Part shown: positions 56,965-64,000 of the stretch, piece by piece
Numbering within the stretch: the first letter of the stretch is position 1
How the letters are laid out: every line of letters starts with the position of its first letter
Assembly (NCBI RefSeq): GCF_001634365.1
Contig: NZ_CP014578.1
Location: 3,410,001-3,474,000 of the forward strand
Source: Paraburkholderia phytofirmans OLGA172
GTDB taxonomy: Bacteria; Pseudomonadota; Gammaproteobacteria; Burkholderiales; Burkholderiaceae
DNA length: 64,000 nucleotides
Direction of reading: 5' to 3'
Made by a program: the position numbers and the translations under genes
Notes under the pieces: generated by a model
Database searches by the model: none
The model's input: the letters and a program-made list of their open reading frames with translations, nothing else
Told to the model about the DNA's origin: nothing

Positions 56965-56998
56965 CAACAAAACCCCGCTCAGCGGGGTATTTTGTTGT
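56965..56998 (+). terminator. Intrinsic terminator after ssrA
   Basis: The stem CCCCGC/GCGGGG (56973-56978 with 56982-56987) is extended by AT pairs and followed by TATTTTGTT. Confidence 0.85.
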
Positions 56999-57116
56999 AA
57001 ACCACCGCAAACAACCTCCAGTGACAGCAACATGTCGTCGGGGGTTTTTCCGGGGGTTCTTTGCAAACCCCAAAACCAAGAACCCCCACGGCAGGAACCC
57101 CAGCACGAGAGCGCAC

Positions 57117-57473
57117 ATGGCCCTGACCGATATTGTGCGATCCGCAACGCCAAGCCAGTTGAGAAGCAGCAGAAGCGATTCGATGGCGGCGGCCTGTTCG
57201 TACTCATCACGCCGGCCGGCGGCAAGCGCTGGGTGCTCACTCAAGTACCGATTTGAGAGCAAGGAAAAGAGTCTGGCGCTCGGCACTTATCCCGAGGTTT
57301 CACTTGTGTCGGGAGTCGCTATTCGTGCTGCCCGGAAACGATCCAGGGAAGAAGATAGGGTTGCCGGTTTCCTGTATCGAATCGGCGCTGCCCGGCAGTG
57401 CTCCTATCCGACCGTCAATTGCCCGGCAGGCCGGCGGCTTTGCTGCGCACCGGTGCCGTCGTGATTACCTCCA
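57117..57473 (+). pseudogene. Degenerate tyrosine integrase (N-terminal part, two or more frameshifts)
   Basis: In three successive frames the region encodes pieces of a DUF4102-type integrase N-terminus: MALTDI, then AIRNAKPVEKQQKRFDGGGL and LFVLITPAGGKRW, then KYRFESKEKSLALGTYPEV. The frame changes lie near 57135 and near 57235; the catalytic domain is missing. The position directly downstream of the tmRNA 3' end is a classic island integration site. The gene is dead as read; sequencing error is unlikely to explain both shifts and the missing catalytic domain. Confidence 0.85.
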
Positions 57474-57533
57474 GCTTAAGCAACGATAGAACCGGCCCGA
57501 GATGCTAGTGTTACGTCCGCCGAAGGCGCACCC

Positions 57534-57569
57534 AAAAAAATAGCCTGCCAGCGGGTGTGCGGCAGGCTA
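57534..57569 (-). terminator. Intrinsic terminator in the island remnant (minus strand)
   Basis: TAGCCTGCC (57541-57549) pairs with GGCAGGCTA (57561-57569); on the minus strand it is followed by seven T's. No intact minus-strand gene precedes it, so it is probably left from lost cargo. The rest of 57474-57882 shows nothing gene-like. Confidence 0.7.
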
Positions 57570-57882
57570 AAACTCCGAGGGGTACAAGGACCGAATCGCC
57601 CCCCTAGAAGCCGATTCATCCCCCCTCGAAGGGCCAGCAAAAATAGTAGGCCTAAGGGAAGCATTGCTCGTGAATATGGCCGAACACGCCAACACTTTGA
57701 CTAAACGGTAGGAGCGGCGATGTGCTGTTCGCCGCGCACAAGGGCCGTGTTGACCGCCCCTAAAGGTTGCGAATCAGATTCCCAGTCCAGTCTCCGATCT
57801 ACTCCCGCCGCCCAACCCTAGCCGCGGTAAGAAGTGTGCAACTGATTAAAGTAACCACGGGCAGTTCGGGCGAGGCCGCGGC

Positions 57883-58236
57883 ATGAACACTGCATTCATC
57901 CTGTTGGCCCAATACGGCGCCAAGGCGATCGTTCCCATCGATGTCGTGTGCCGGGACTATTTCGCACCACTCACGGTGCCGACGCTGGTTAGAAAGATAT
58001 CCGCTGGTGAGATTGCGCTTCCGCTCGTTCGCATGGAGACGTCGCAGAAGGGTGCCAAGGGCGTGCACGTTGCCGATCTGGCTGCTTACATCGATGCTCG
58101 GCGAGCAGCTGCAGTGGGGATTCTTGCAGCGACCAGACAGGCCTTCGTGAGAGATGCTGACCGATCGTCGGCGGGTCGTCAGCGGCCTTTTACGACTACG
58201 CGTGTGACACAGAGGTCTGCGAGCGCAGATCTCTAA
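57883..58236 (+). CDS. PrtN-family pyocin/phage activator, orphan
   Basis: This 117-residue protein starts MNTAFILLAQYGAKAIVPID and continues VCRDYF, TLVRKISAGEIALPLVRMETSQKGAKGVHVADLAAYID, here given in parts. This matches the PrtN family (pyocin activator, about 80-95 residues), a small DNA-binding regulator common on prophages and islands. The last 40 residues (after about 75) have no family similarity and may be a read-through tail. No pyocin or phage gene remains nearby, so its target is unknown. GC content and codon use are lower and less biased than in flanking core genes. Confidence 0.8.
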   Translation: MNTAFILLAQYGAKAIVPIDVVCRDYFAPLTVPTLVRKISAGEIALPLVRMETSQKGAKGVHVADLAAYIDARRAAAVGILAATRQAFVRDADRSSAGRQRPFTTTRVTQRSASADL

Positions 58237-58606
58237 CCCTGAGGCGACGGGGAGGATCAAACGTTCAGAACGAAGGAAGTCCCGTCAGTAACGGGGAAGA
58301 CGTCGAGCACTCGCGATTCAAGCGCCACGATGGGGATTCTCGATGCGACCCGATGACCCTTCATGATTGAGATTGCCCAATCGGGTGTCGCGCGTCACCA
58401 CCTCGGCTCGACGGAATTCGTCAATGTTTTGGCGGGTTCAATCACGCCAGACGTGGAACCCTCTTATCCTGAGAGTTCACGCTCTTAAGTCAGGTGTTGG
58501 TGGTAATGCGTTACGTGCCGCCTTTGCGACCAGGGTGGCCGCCTTTCTCGACGTGCTATACCGGGCAACACAATGCCCTGTGCACACGACGATAGAACTC
58601 CGTCAG

Positions 58607-58960
58607 ATGACTCAGCCAATTGACTTCAGCCTACTAGCACCGGCAGAGATGCTAACCTATCTCGTTGTGTCTCAATTGACCGCACGTCATGGGACCGGTG
58701 AATGGCTCAAGGTCGAGGATTTGGTCGAATGTGCACAGATCTGGCTGCGATTCAACGATGGCGAGGTCAATTCGCTAAAGCGCATGGCGCTGTGTCGCCG
58801 GGCGCAAGATCTGGCAACACATGCGGAACAGTTCTCGGAAACAACGTTTGACACGAAAGCCGTAGCAGGCATGTTCTTCGACGGCCTGCGCCTGGACTTC
58901 CGGTCTCCAGCGGTCGTCGAGATCTATACCATCTGTCTCGCCCATCTCCTCGCCGGCTAG
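58607..58960 (+). CDS. Hypothetical protein of the island remnant
   Basis: From ATG 58607 the frame encodes 117 residues starting MTQPIDFSLLAPAEMLTYLV. It is mostly helical by composition (SQLTARHGTGEWLKVEDL, VEIYTICLAHLLAG) with no recognised family or signal peptide. The frame stays open back to TTG 58367, but that part looks non-coding and lacks a ribosome site. The stretch 58237-58606 has no other supported gene. It partly overlaps the antisense remnant beyond its 3' end. It could be intact cargo or a decaying fragment. Confidence 0.5.
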   Translation: MTQPIDFSLLAPAEMLTYLVVSQLTARHGTGEWLKVEDLVECAQIWLRFNDGEVNSLKRMALCRRAQDLATHAEQFSETTFDTKAVAGMFFDGLRLDFRSPAVVEIYTICLAHLLAG

Positions 58961-59044
58961 TACGTGTTGTCGGTCCGGTGGACCGCTCCCACGGCTTCCA
59001 GCGCCGGACTGCCTCTGCCTGCTTTTGCCGTCGTTCCAAACTCC

Positions 59045-59270
59045 AACCGTTCGCGACATCGGTTTGTTTTACGAAGGCCACCTGGCGCGGGTTCTTCAAT
59101 TCACCAATGGCGCGTATGGTCGAGACGCACTGACTTTGGGCCTTTAAGGCGTGCCGAAGGTAGAAGTCCATCTGTTCCTTGCCGGCGCATTTCGGTGTCT
59201 CATCCAGCCAGATCAATGTTGCGGGCGCCACTATCACCGCCGCCGACTCTTTCCGATCTATGATCGCCAC
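59045..59270 (-). pseudogene. Fragment of a mobile-element-associated hypothetical protein
   Basis: The minus-strand frame from 59270 contains YLRHALKAQSQC and LKNPRQVAFVKQTDVANG, resembling a family of uncharacterised proteins on prophages and integrative elements, which usually continue with a Pro-Gln-Gln-Val-Asn-Asn segment. Here the family-like sequence stops near residue 75 and another frame carries plausible continuation, so a frameshift is likely. The remainder of 58961-59513 shows nothing else. Confidence 0.5.
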
Positions 59271-59513
59271 CGATCACCTCGGAGGGTATCAACCTCAGGG
59301 TGATATCAGGGGCTTATGATTTAAGTGCCTCTAAATCCGATTTTAAAAAATATTTTGTTGTTATTGCACAACAGCCATGCGATTACCAGGCTCTGCGTCA
59401 CGAAGCCGCGCAAAGCCAAGGGAATAAGCGAATCCGTTCAATCGTTTATTCGCCACGCGCGCCCGCACGCCGCGTTCCGCGCAAGACCAACATTAAAATC
59501 AGGAGCCGACACC

Positions 59514-59882
59514 ATGCGCAAGACTCTCTTCTGCCTCTCCACGCTGACTCTCCTCGCACTGCAACAGACCGCGCTTGCCGAAGCCCCGAAGATCGTCGAC
59601 GGCCGCTTCGTCACCGCGGACGGCATGACGCTCTATACCTTCGACAAAGACACCACACCCGGCGTGAGCGCCTGCACCGGCGGCTGCACGAGCAACTGGC
59701 CCGCGGCCATGGCGAGCCCGTCGGACAAGCCGTCAGGCGACTGGACGCTGATCCCTTCCGCGGACGGCAAGCAGCAATGGGCATACAAAGGCCATCCCCT
59801 GTACCGCTACGCGGCAGACAAGCAGGCGGGAGAAATGAAGGGGGACGGTTTTAAGGACATGTGGCACACAGCGAAGCCATAG
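59514..59882 (+). CDS. Secreted protein with YxFxxD-type repeat (PF03640-like)
   Basis: This 122-residue protein starts MRKTLFCLSTLTLLALQQTALAE, a signal peptide, with AGGAG 10 bases before the ATG. The mature part holds two copies of the small repeat (DGMTLYTFDKDTTPGVSACT with CTSNWPAAM, and GHPLYRYAADKQAGEMKGDG), typical of COG4315 proteins. The function of the family is unknown. It marks the return to core-like GC and codon use at the island edge. Confidence 0.9.
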   Translation: MRKTLFCLSTLTLLALQQTALAEAPKIVDGRFVTADGMTLYTFDKDTTPGVSACTGGCTSNWPAAMASPSDKPSGDWTLIPSADGKQQWAYKGHPLYRYAADKQAGEMKGDGFKDMWHTAKP

Positions 59883-59949
59883 CCGATAGCCGATAGTCGC
59901 TGAACGACGGACTAGAGCCGCGAGCCTTGATAAAACGCCTTAAACGACA

Positions 59950-59970
59950 ACGCCGGCAGCATGCCGGCGT
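59950..59970. terminator. Hairpin between two convergent small genes
   Basis: ACGCCGGC (59950-59957) and GCCGGCGT (59963-59970) form a perfect 8-bp stem with a 5-base loop. There is no good T-run on either side, so terminator function is weakly supported. Confidence 0.45.
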
Positions 59971-60016
59971 CTCGATGAAACACAAAAGCAGAACTCGAAA
60001 GCGCTGACTCGCTCGC

Positions 60017-60283
60017 TTATTCGTCTTTAGGACACTGCAAATTACACCCGTTCGGATCGCCGTTGTCGCCGCGTTTGCGCATGGCTGACTTTTTACCGGA
60101 CTGGTATTTGTCCGAGGGCGCCGACGCCGCAAACGGCATCTGCGGATGTTCAGCAAGACGGAACTGATCTTGCAGGATACCGCCCGGCACACCCGGCGAA
60201 TTCTGTGCGAAGGCAATCGAAACGGAGGCGAGGAGCACCCCGGCCGTCGCTGCTGCAGCACATGCGTGAAGAAGAGCTTTCAT
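60017..60283 (-). CDS. Small secreted hypothetical protein
   Basis: This 88-residue protein has a signal peptide (MKALLHACAAAATAGVLLASVSIAFA) and a short mature part of about 62 residues with a conserved-looking middle (GVPGGILQDQFRLAEHP) and a basic end with two cysteines (GCNLQCPKDE) that may form a disulfide. I do not recognise a family. It lies between the YxFxxD protein and fdsR on the same strand as fdsR. Confidence 0.65.
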   Translation of the reverse strand: MKALLHACAAAATAGVLLASVSIAFAQNSPGVPGGILQDQFRLAEHPQMPFAASAPSDKYQSGKKSAMRKRGDNGDPNGCNLQCPKDE

Positions 60284-60392
60284 ATCGATTCAGCGCGGCA
60301 TAGCGCGCGGTTAAGGCGTAAGCGGAAGGTTAGAGATTATCCCAAACAAACGCCCCGCGCAGCGGCGCCAGCACCATTTTGTTTACAGTCGC

Positions 60393-61472
60393 TTACAGCT
60401 CAGTTGGGCCAAGCCCAACATCGAGATCGAGCAGGTTGCCGCAGTCGTGCGGATCGTAACCTTCGAGCTGTTCGACGCTATGCCGAAACGCGGCGCCGCG
60501 CAGCAAGCCGATCACCGTTGCAAGCGGCGTGCGCTCCAGCCGGGCGCGATCGCAGGCGAAGTAATAGTCTTCGTCGACGATCGGAATGAAATCGAGCCCG
60601 AAGTGATGCGCCGCCGGCTCGACGCCAAAACCCACATCCGCCATGCCGCTTGCCACGAATGCCGCAATCGCCGAATGCGAGAGTTCTGCCGACGCGTAAC
60701 CGTTGACCCGGTCCGGATCGACCCCGACTTTTCGTAGCGCGAGGTCGAGCAGCATGCGTGTGCCGGAACCGGGCTGACGATTGACGAAGCGAATGTCGTC
60801 GCGCGCGAGGTCGCTCAGGCCGCCGATTCCCTTTGGATTGCCCTTGCCGAGAAAGAGGCCCTGCTTGCGCCTGGTCAGATGCACGAGCACGTGACGCTGC
60901 GGATCGAGCCAGCGTCGATAGGTATCGGCACATGCCGCGCGAAATTCGCCTAGCGGCAAGTGAAACCCAGCCAGATCACATTCGCCACGGGCGAGCGCGC
61001 TAACCGAGTCCGCGCTGTCGCGGTATTTGATATCGACCGGCACATCATTCGCGACCAGCGCCGTCACCAGCGCCGCGACGGCATAACCGTGAGACGCGTA
61101 GATCCGCACGTCGTCGGCGGCTGGCGCGAGCCAGCGGTTCAGATCGCTGGCGACTTCGCTCGCGAGTGCCTGCATGTTGCCATCGAGCCGCTCGGCGCAT
61201 AGACGCTGCGCGCGCAACACGGCCTGCCCGAGCTCGGACAGCACTGATCCGCGCCCACGCTCCTTCGCGATCAGCGGACCACCCAAGCGCTCCTCAATGC
61301 TGCGCAACACCCCCCACGCGTGACGGTAGGACAAACCCTTAAGCGTCGCTGCCTGCGCGATGCTGCCGGATTCGTCCACCAGCGCGAGCAGCGGCACCAC
61401 ATCCGACAGGCTTGCCTCGCGGCCATCCGGGCCCTTCACAACCAGTTGTGCCTGGCACTCGATCCTGATCAT
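60393..61472 (-). CDS. ModE/LysR-like transcriptional regulator of formate dehydrogenase (FdsR-like)
   Basis: This 359-residue protein has an N-terminal winged helix of ModE type (LLALVDESGSIAQAATLKGL and SYRHAWGVLRSIEERLGGPL). The C-terminal part (about 120-359) is a periplasmic-binding-like ligand domain with NRQPGSGTRMLLDLAL and YASAELSHSAIAAFVASG. The arrangement resembles regulators near molybdoenzymes. It is divergent from fdsG across 134 bp, so it most likely controls fds in response to a small ligand such as formate or molybdate. Confidence 0.85.
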   Translation of the reverse strand: MIRIECQAQLVVKGPDGREASLSDVVPLLALVDESGSIAQAATLKGLSYRHAWGVLRSIEERLGGPLIAKERGRGSVLSELGQAVLRAQRLCAERLDGNMQALASEVASDLNRWLAPAADDVRIYASHGYAVAALVTALVANDVPVDIKYRDSADSVSALARGECDLAGFHLPLGEFRAACADTYRRWLDPQRHVLVHLTRRKQGLFLGKGNPKGIGGLSDLARDDIRFVNRQPGSGTRMLLDLALRKVGVDPDRVNGYASAELSHSAIAAFVASGMADVGFGVEPAAHHFGLDFIPIVDEDYYFACDRARLERTPLATVIGLLRGAAFRHSVEQLEGYDPHDCGNLLDLDVGLGPTEL

Positions 61473-61588
61473 ATATGCTTGACTATTTCCTATTGCACGA
61501 CGCGTATCAGCCGCCTATTGTTCCGCTATCCCATATCGAATATACGAAGCATAGGTGCACGCATTATGAATGACAAGTGCATATATGA
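61469..61588. promoter_or_regulatory. fdsR-fdsG divergent control region with a 10-bp inverted repeat
   Basis: TCATATATGC (61469-61478) and GCATATATGA (61579-61588) are exact inverted copies bracketing the divergent spacer. A partial palindrome TCGAATATACGA lies between them. The TATATA cores resemble ModE-type operators; the binding protein is probably the divergent regulator. Confidence 0.45.
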
Positions 61589-61606
61589 CTTTGGAGGAGC
61601 CCCCAC

Positions 61607-62092
61607 TTGGACGATTCCATCGCCATCGCGCCGGAGCATCTCGTGCAGCGTCACGCGCAGCCGGGCATGTCGCTGCTAGCGGTACTGCACGCGATTCAGG
61701 ACGAACTCGGCTACGTGCCGCCCGACACGGTTGCGCCGCTCGCGCGCGCCATGAACCTGTCGCGTGCGGAAGTCCACGGTGTCATCACCTACTACCACCA
61801 CTTCCGCACGCAGCCCGCGACGCCCGTCACGGTGCAACTGTGCCGCGCCGAAGCGTGCCGCAGCATGGGCACCGAGGCGCTCGCGCAGCATATCGAGGCG
61901 CACACCGGCTGCCGTTTTGATGCGGAGCATCGGCATGGTGCGGCGGTCGAACTGGAATCGGTCTACTGCCTCGGCCAATGCGCGCTGTCACCGGCGCTAA
62001 TGCTCAACGGCACGCTGCACGCGAAAGTCACGCCGCAAAAGTTCGATGCGCTCTTCGCCGCCGCCAACAAATGTGTGGGGGTAACGGCATGA
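61607..62092 (+). CDS. fdsG: NAD-dependent formate dehydrogenase gamma subunit
   Basis: This 161-residue NuoE-like [2Fe-2S] protein has its four cysteines at Cys79, Cys84, Cys121 and Cys125. The start is TTG at 61607, supported by GGAGGA 9 bases upstream and by the absence of a better ATG. With FdsB it forms the diaphorase part of the cytosolic formate dehydrogenase. It overlaps fdsB by 4 bp (ATGA). Confidence 0.92.
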   Translation: MDDSIAIAPEHLVQRHAQPGMSLLAVLHAIQDELGYVPPDTVAPLARAMNLSRAEVHGVITYYHHFRTQPATPVTVQLCRAEACRSMGTEALAQHIEAHTGCRFDAEHRHGAAVELESVYCLGQCALSPALMLNGTLHAKVTPQKFDALFAAANKCVGVTA

Positions 62093-63660
62093 CGCGCATT
62101 TACGTTCCCTGCGATTCGTCGGCGCTCGCGCTCGGCGCCGATGCTCTCGCGCAAGCGATCGAATCCGAAGCCGCACGCCGCGGCGTTGAAATCGAACTGG
62201 TTCGCAACGGTTCGCGCGGTTTGCTGTGGCTCGAACCGCTCGTAGAAGTTGCGACCGCTGAAGGCCGCGTCGGCTATGCGAACGTCGAAGAGAGCGACGT
62301 TCCAGCGCTATTCGACGCCGGCTTTATCGAAGGCGGCGAGCACGCCCGCCGTGTCGGTGTGGTCGATGACATACCGTATCTGAAGAAGCAGCAGCGCCTG
62401 ACCTTTGCACGGATCGGCCTTACCGATCCGCTTTCCGTCGACGATTACGTTGCCCACGGCGGCCTCGAGGGTCTCAAGCAAGCCCTGAAAACCGACGGCG
62501 ACGCCGCCTGTGAAGCGCTGATCGAATCCGGCCTGCGCGGCCGCGGCGGCGCAGCCTTCCCCGCCGGCATCAAATGGCGCACGGTGCGCGGCGCCAAAGC
62601 GGCGCAGAAATACATCGTCTGCAATGCGGACGAAGGCGACTCCGGCACCTTCTCCGATCGCCTCGTGATGGAGAGCGACCCGTACATGCTGATCGAAGGG
62701 ATGATCATCGCGGGCGTCGTGACGGGCGCGACGGTCGGCTATATCTACGTGCGCAGCGAATATCCGCACTCGATCGCGATGCTCGAAACCGCGCTCGCCA
62801 AAGCGCGCGCCGCCGGCTGGCTCGGCGACAGCGTGCTCGGCTCGGCGGCGCATCGCTTCGAACTTTTCGTGGCGAAAGGCGCGGGCGCTTATGTCTGCGG
62901 CGAGGAAACCGCGCTGCTCGAATCGCTCGAAGGCAAACGCGGCATCGTGCGCGCGAAGCCGCCCGTGCCGGCGCTCGTCGGCCTTTACGGCCAGCCGACC
63001 GTGATCAACAACGTCATCACGCTCGCGACGGTGCCGATCATCTTCGCGCGCGGTGCCGCGTTCTATAAAGACTTCGGCATGGGCCGCTCGCGCGGCACGC
63101 TGCCGTTCCAGCTTGCCGGCAATGTGAAGCAAGGCGGTTTGGTCGAGCTGGCGTTCGGCATCACGCTGCGTGAACTGCTGTACGACTACGGCGGCGGCAC
63201 CGCAAGCGGGCGCCCGGCGCGCGCAGTGCAGGTCGGCGGCCCGCTCGGCACGTATCTGCCGGAAAGCCAGTGGGACATCCCCATCGACTACGAAACGTAC
63301 GCGGCAGTCGGCGCGGTCGTCGGCCACGGCGGCATCGTCGTACACGACGACACGTCGAATCTCGCCGAACTCGCGCAGTACGCGATGCACTTCTGCGCGC
63401 TCGAATCGTGCGGCAAATGCACGCCGTGCCGGATCGGCTCGACGCGCGGCGTCGAAGTGATCGGACGGATCCGCAACGGCGATACGTCCACGCGGCAAGT
63501 GCAGTTGTTGCGCGATCTGTGCGACACGATGGTGTCCGGTTCGCTCTGCGCGATGGGCGGCATGACACCGTTCCCGGTGTTGTCCGCGCTCGACCATTTC
63601 CCCGAAGACTTCGGTCTCGACAACGTGCACGACCACGCGCCCAAAGCGGCTGCGGCCTGA
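62089..63660 (+). CDS. fdsB: NAD-dependent formate dehydrogenase beta subunit
   Basis: This 523-residue NuoF-like flavoprotein starts MTRIYVPCDSSALALGADAL. It has an N-terminal thioredoxin-like domain (about 1-90), the NADH/FMN motifs GLRGRGGAAFPAGIKW and GAGAYVCGEETALLESLEG, and the [4Fe-4S] motif ESCGKCTPCRIG with a further cysteine in SLCAMGG. It transfers electrons from the alpha subunit to NAD. The longer frame upstream lies inside fdsG and is not used. Confidence 0.95.
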   Translation: MTRIYVPCDSSALALGADALAQAIESEAARRGVEIELVRNGSRGLLWLEPLVEVATAEGRVGYANVEESDVPALFDAGFIEGGEHARRVGVVDDIPYLKKQQRLTFARIGLTDPLSVDDYVAHGGLEGLKQALKTDGDAACEALIESGLRGRGGAAFPAGIKWRTVRGAKAAQKYIVCNADEGDSGTFSDRLVMESDPYMLIEGMIIAGVVTGATVGYIYVRSEYPHSIAMLETALAKARAAGWLGDSVLGSAAHRFELFVAKGAGAYVCGEETALLESLEGKRGIVRAKPPVPALVGLYGQPTVINNVITLATVPIIFARGAAFYKDFGMGRSRGTLPFQLAGNVKQGGLVELAFGITLRELLYDYGGGTASGRPARAVQVGGPLGTYLPESQWDIPIDYETYAAVGAVVGHGGIVVHDDTSNLAELAQYAMHFCALESCGKCTPCRIGSTRGVEVIGRIRNGDTSTRQVQLLRDLCDTMVSGSLCAMGGMTPFPVLSALDHFPEDFGLDNVHDHAPKAAAA

Positions 63661-63674
63661 TTCAGGAGCCTCAC

Positions 63675-64000
63675 ATGTCCGACGTGCTCAACTCCCCTGC
63701 TGGCGCCCCGCGGGAAGCCCCCCGCCCCGAAGGAAGTCCCCTTGGGGGATTGGGGGGCGGCTGCGGCTCCGGTAGCTGCGCGTGCAAATCGCAAGCGCAA
63801 CAACGCGCAACGCGCTCACCCTTTGACGACACCGACTACGGCACGCCGCTACGCCATGCCGACGTCGACGTCACGTTGGAAATCGACGGCCAGGCGGTGA
63901 CGGTTCCGGCCGGCACGTCAGTGATGCGCGCCGCCGTCGAAGCCGGCGTCAATGTGCCGAAGCTCTGCGCGACCGATTCGCTCGAACCGTTCGGCTCATG
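63675..64000 (+). CDS. fdsA: NAD-dependent formate dehydrogenase alpha subunit (3' truncated by window)
   Basis: Only the first 108 codons are visible. AGGAG lies 7 bases before the ATG, 14 bp after fdsB. The visible part starts with an unusual Pro/Gly-rich stretch (residues 10-32), then a Cys-rich GCGSGSCACKS and the start of a NuoG-like ferredoxin domain (VDVTLEIDGQAVTVPAGTSV, AAVEAGVNVPKLC with its first cluster cysteine). The catalytic molybdopterin domain would follow beyond the window. The Pro/Gly-rich segment is encoded by a copy of a dispersed intergenic repeat. Confidence 0.9.
   Translation, partial: MSDVLNSPAGAPREAPRPEGSPLGGLGGGCGSGSCACKSQAQQRATRSPFDDTDYGTPLRHADVDVTLEIDGQAVTVPAGTSVMRAAVEAGVNVPKLCATDSLEPFGS
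63705..63760. repeat. Copy of the GC-rich dispersed repeat inside the fdsA reading frame
   Basis: CCGAAGGAAGTCC followed by CCTTGGGGGATTGGGGGG at 63727-63758 matches the minus strand of the metI-metQ spacer element (27445-27482), apart from a 6-base gap and a few changes. Here it is translated as part of residues 16-30 of FdsA. Confidence 0.7.

Noticed and set aside
57803..57812. TCCCGCCGCC matching the tmRNA 3' end, possible distal attachment site
   Set aside because: A 10-base GC-rich match is expected by chance in this DNA, and the following bases diverge from the tmRNA end.
62308..63636. 442-codon open frame opposite fdsB
   Set aside because: Antisense shadow; the plus strand encodes a complete NuoF-like protein.

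Overview
The window is high-GC, gene-dense chromosomal DNA of a Burkholderiaceae member, most likely Paraburkholderia. That rests on protein sequences, on gene order (rpsP-rimM-trmD-rplS; lapA-lapB-ugd-rfaE-hldD; gyrA-serC-pheA-hisC-tyrA-aroA-cmk-rpsA-ihfB in one long run), on a stand-alone heptose kinase, on an NAD-dependent formate dehydrogenase (fds) and on GC-rich dispersed intergenic repeats. Species-level assignment is inference. Nearly all genes are core housekeeping genes.

Region by region. 1-5.5 kb: a Fap-like functional-amyloid or adhesin export locus, with a repeat protein cut by the window edge, a C39-type peptidase, a secreted Ala/Asn/Gln-rich protein, a FapF-like outer-membrane barrel with an N-terminal coiled coil, and a VpsR-type sigma-54 activator. 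5.6-12.8 kb: folA, pmbA, darP (yjgA), mog, orn, an M48 protease, rsgA and a DUF2007 protein. 12.9-17.4 kb: a CobD/CbiB-like membrane protein, a CoA pyrophosphatase and the rpsP operon. 17.5-33.7 kb: a sorbosone-dehydrogenase-like protein, a TM2 protein, a radical SAM protein behind a consensus LexA box, lrp/dadA, an acyl-CoA dehydrogenase with etfBA, metNIQ, a lipase, a crotonase, a histone-deacetylase-like protein and mltB. 33.8-41.4 kb: cysM, comEA, the heptose/LPS genes hldD-rfaE-ugd-lapB-lapA, and ihfB. 41.4-53.5 kb: rpsA, cmk, aroA, tyrA, hisC, pheA, serC, a DUF2059 protein and gyrA. 54-56.9 kb: an OmpA-family protein, ubiG, gph and tmRNA (ssrA). 57-59.3 kb: a decayed island at the tmRNA 3' end with a frameshifted integrase, an orphan PrtN-family activator and fragments of cargo. 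59.5-64 kb: two small secreted proteins and the fdsR / fdsGBA formate dehydrogenase locus, with fdsA running off the window.

The most interesting features are not ordinary genes. They are: the Fap-like locus with a leader-like motif in a protein encoded beside a C39 peptidase; a 52-bp IS3-end-like palindrome that appears to have inserted into the loop of a terminator with a 3-bp target duplication; a consensus LexA box before a radical SAM gene; a possible TetR-type operator pair before etfBA; three 49-bp tandem repeats each carrying a palindrome, between hldD and rfaE; a GC-rich dispersed repeat that is intergenic at 27.4 kb but lies inside the fdsA reading frame at 63.7 kb; and several short-period tandem arrays (8, 11, 14 and 15 bp) in intergenic DNA. 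No complete insertion sequence, CRISPR array, rRNA or tRNA gene was seen.
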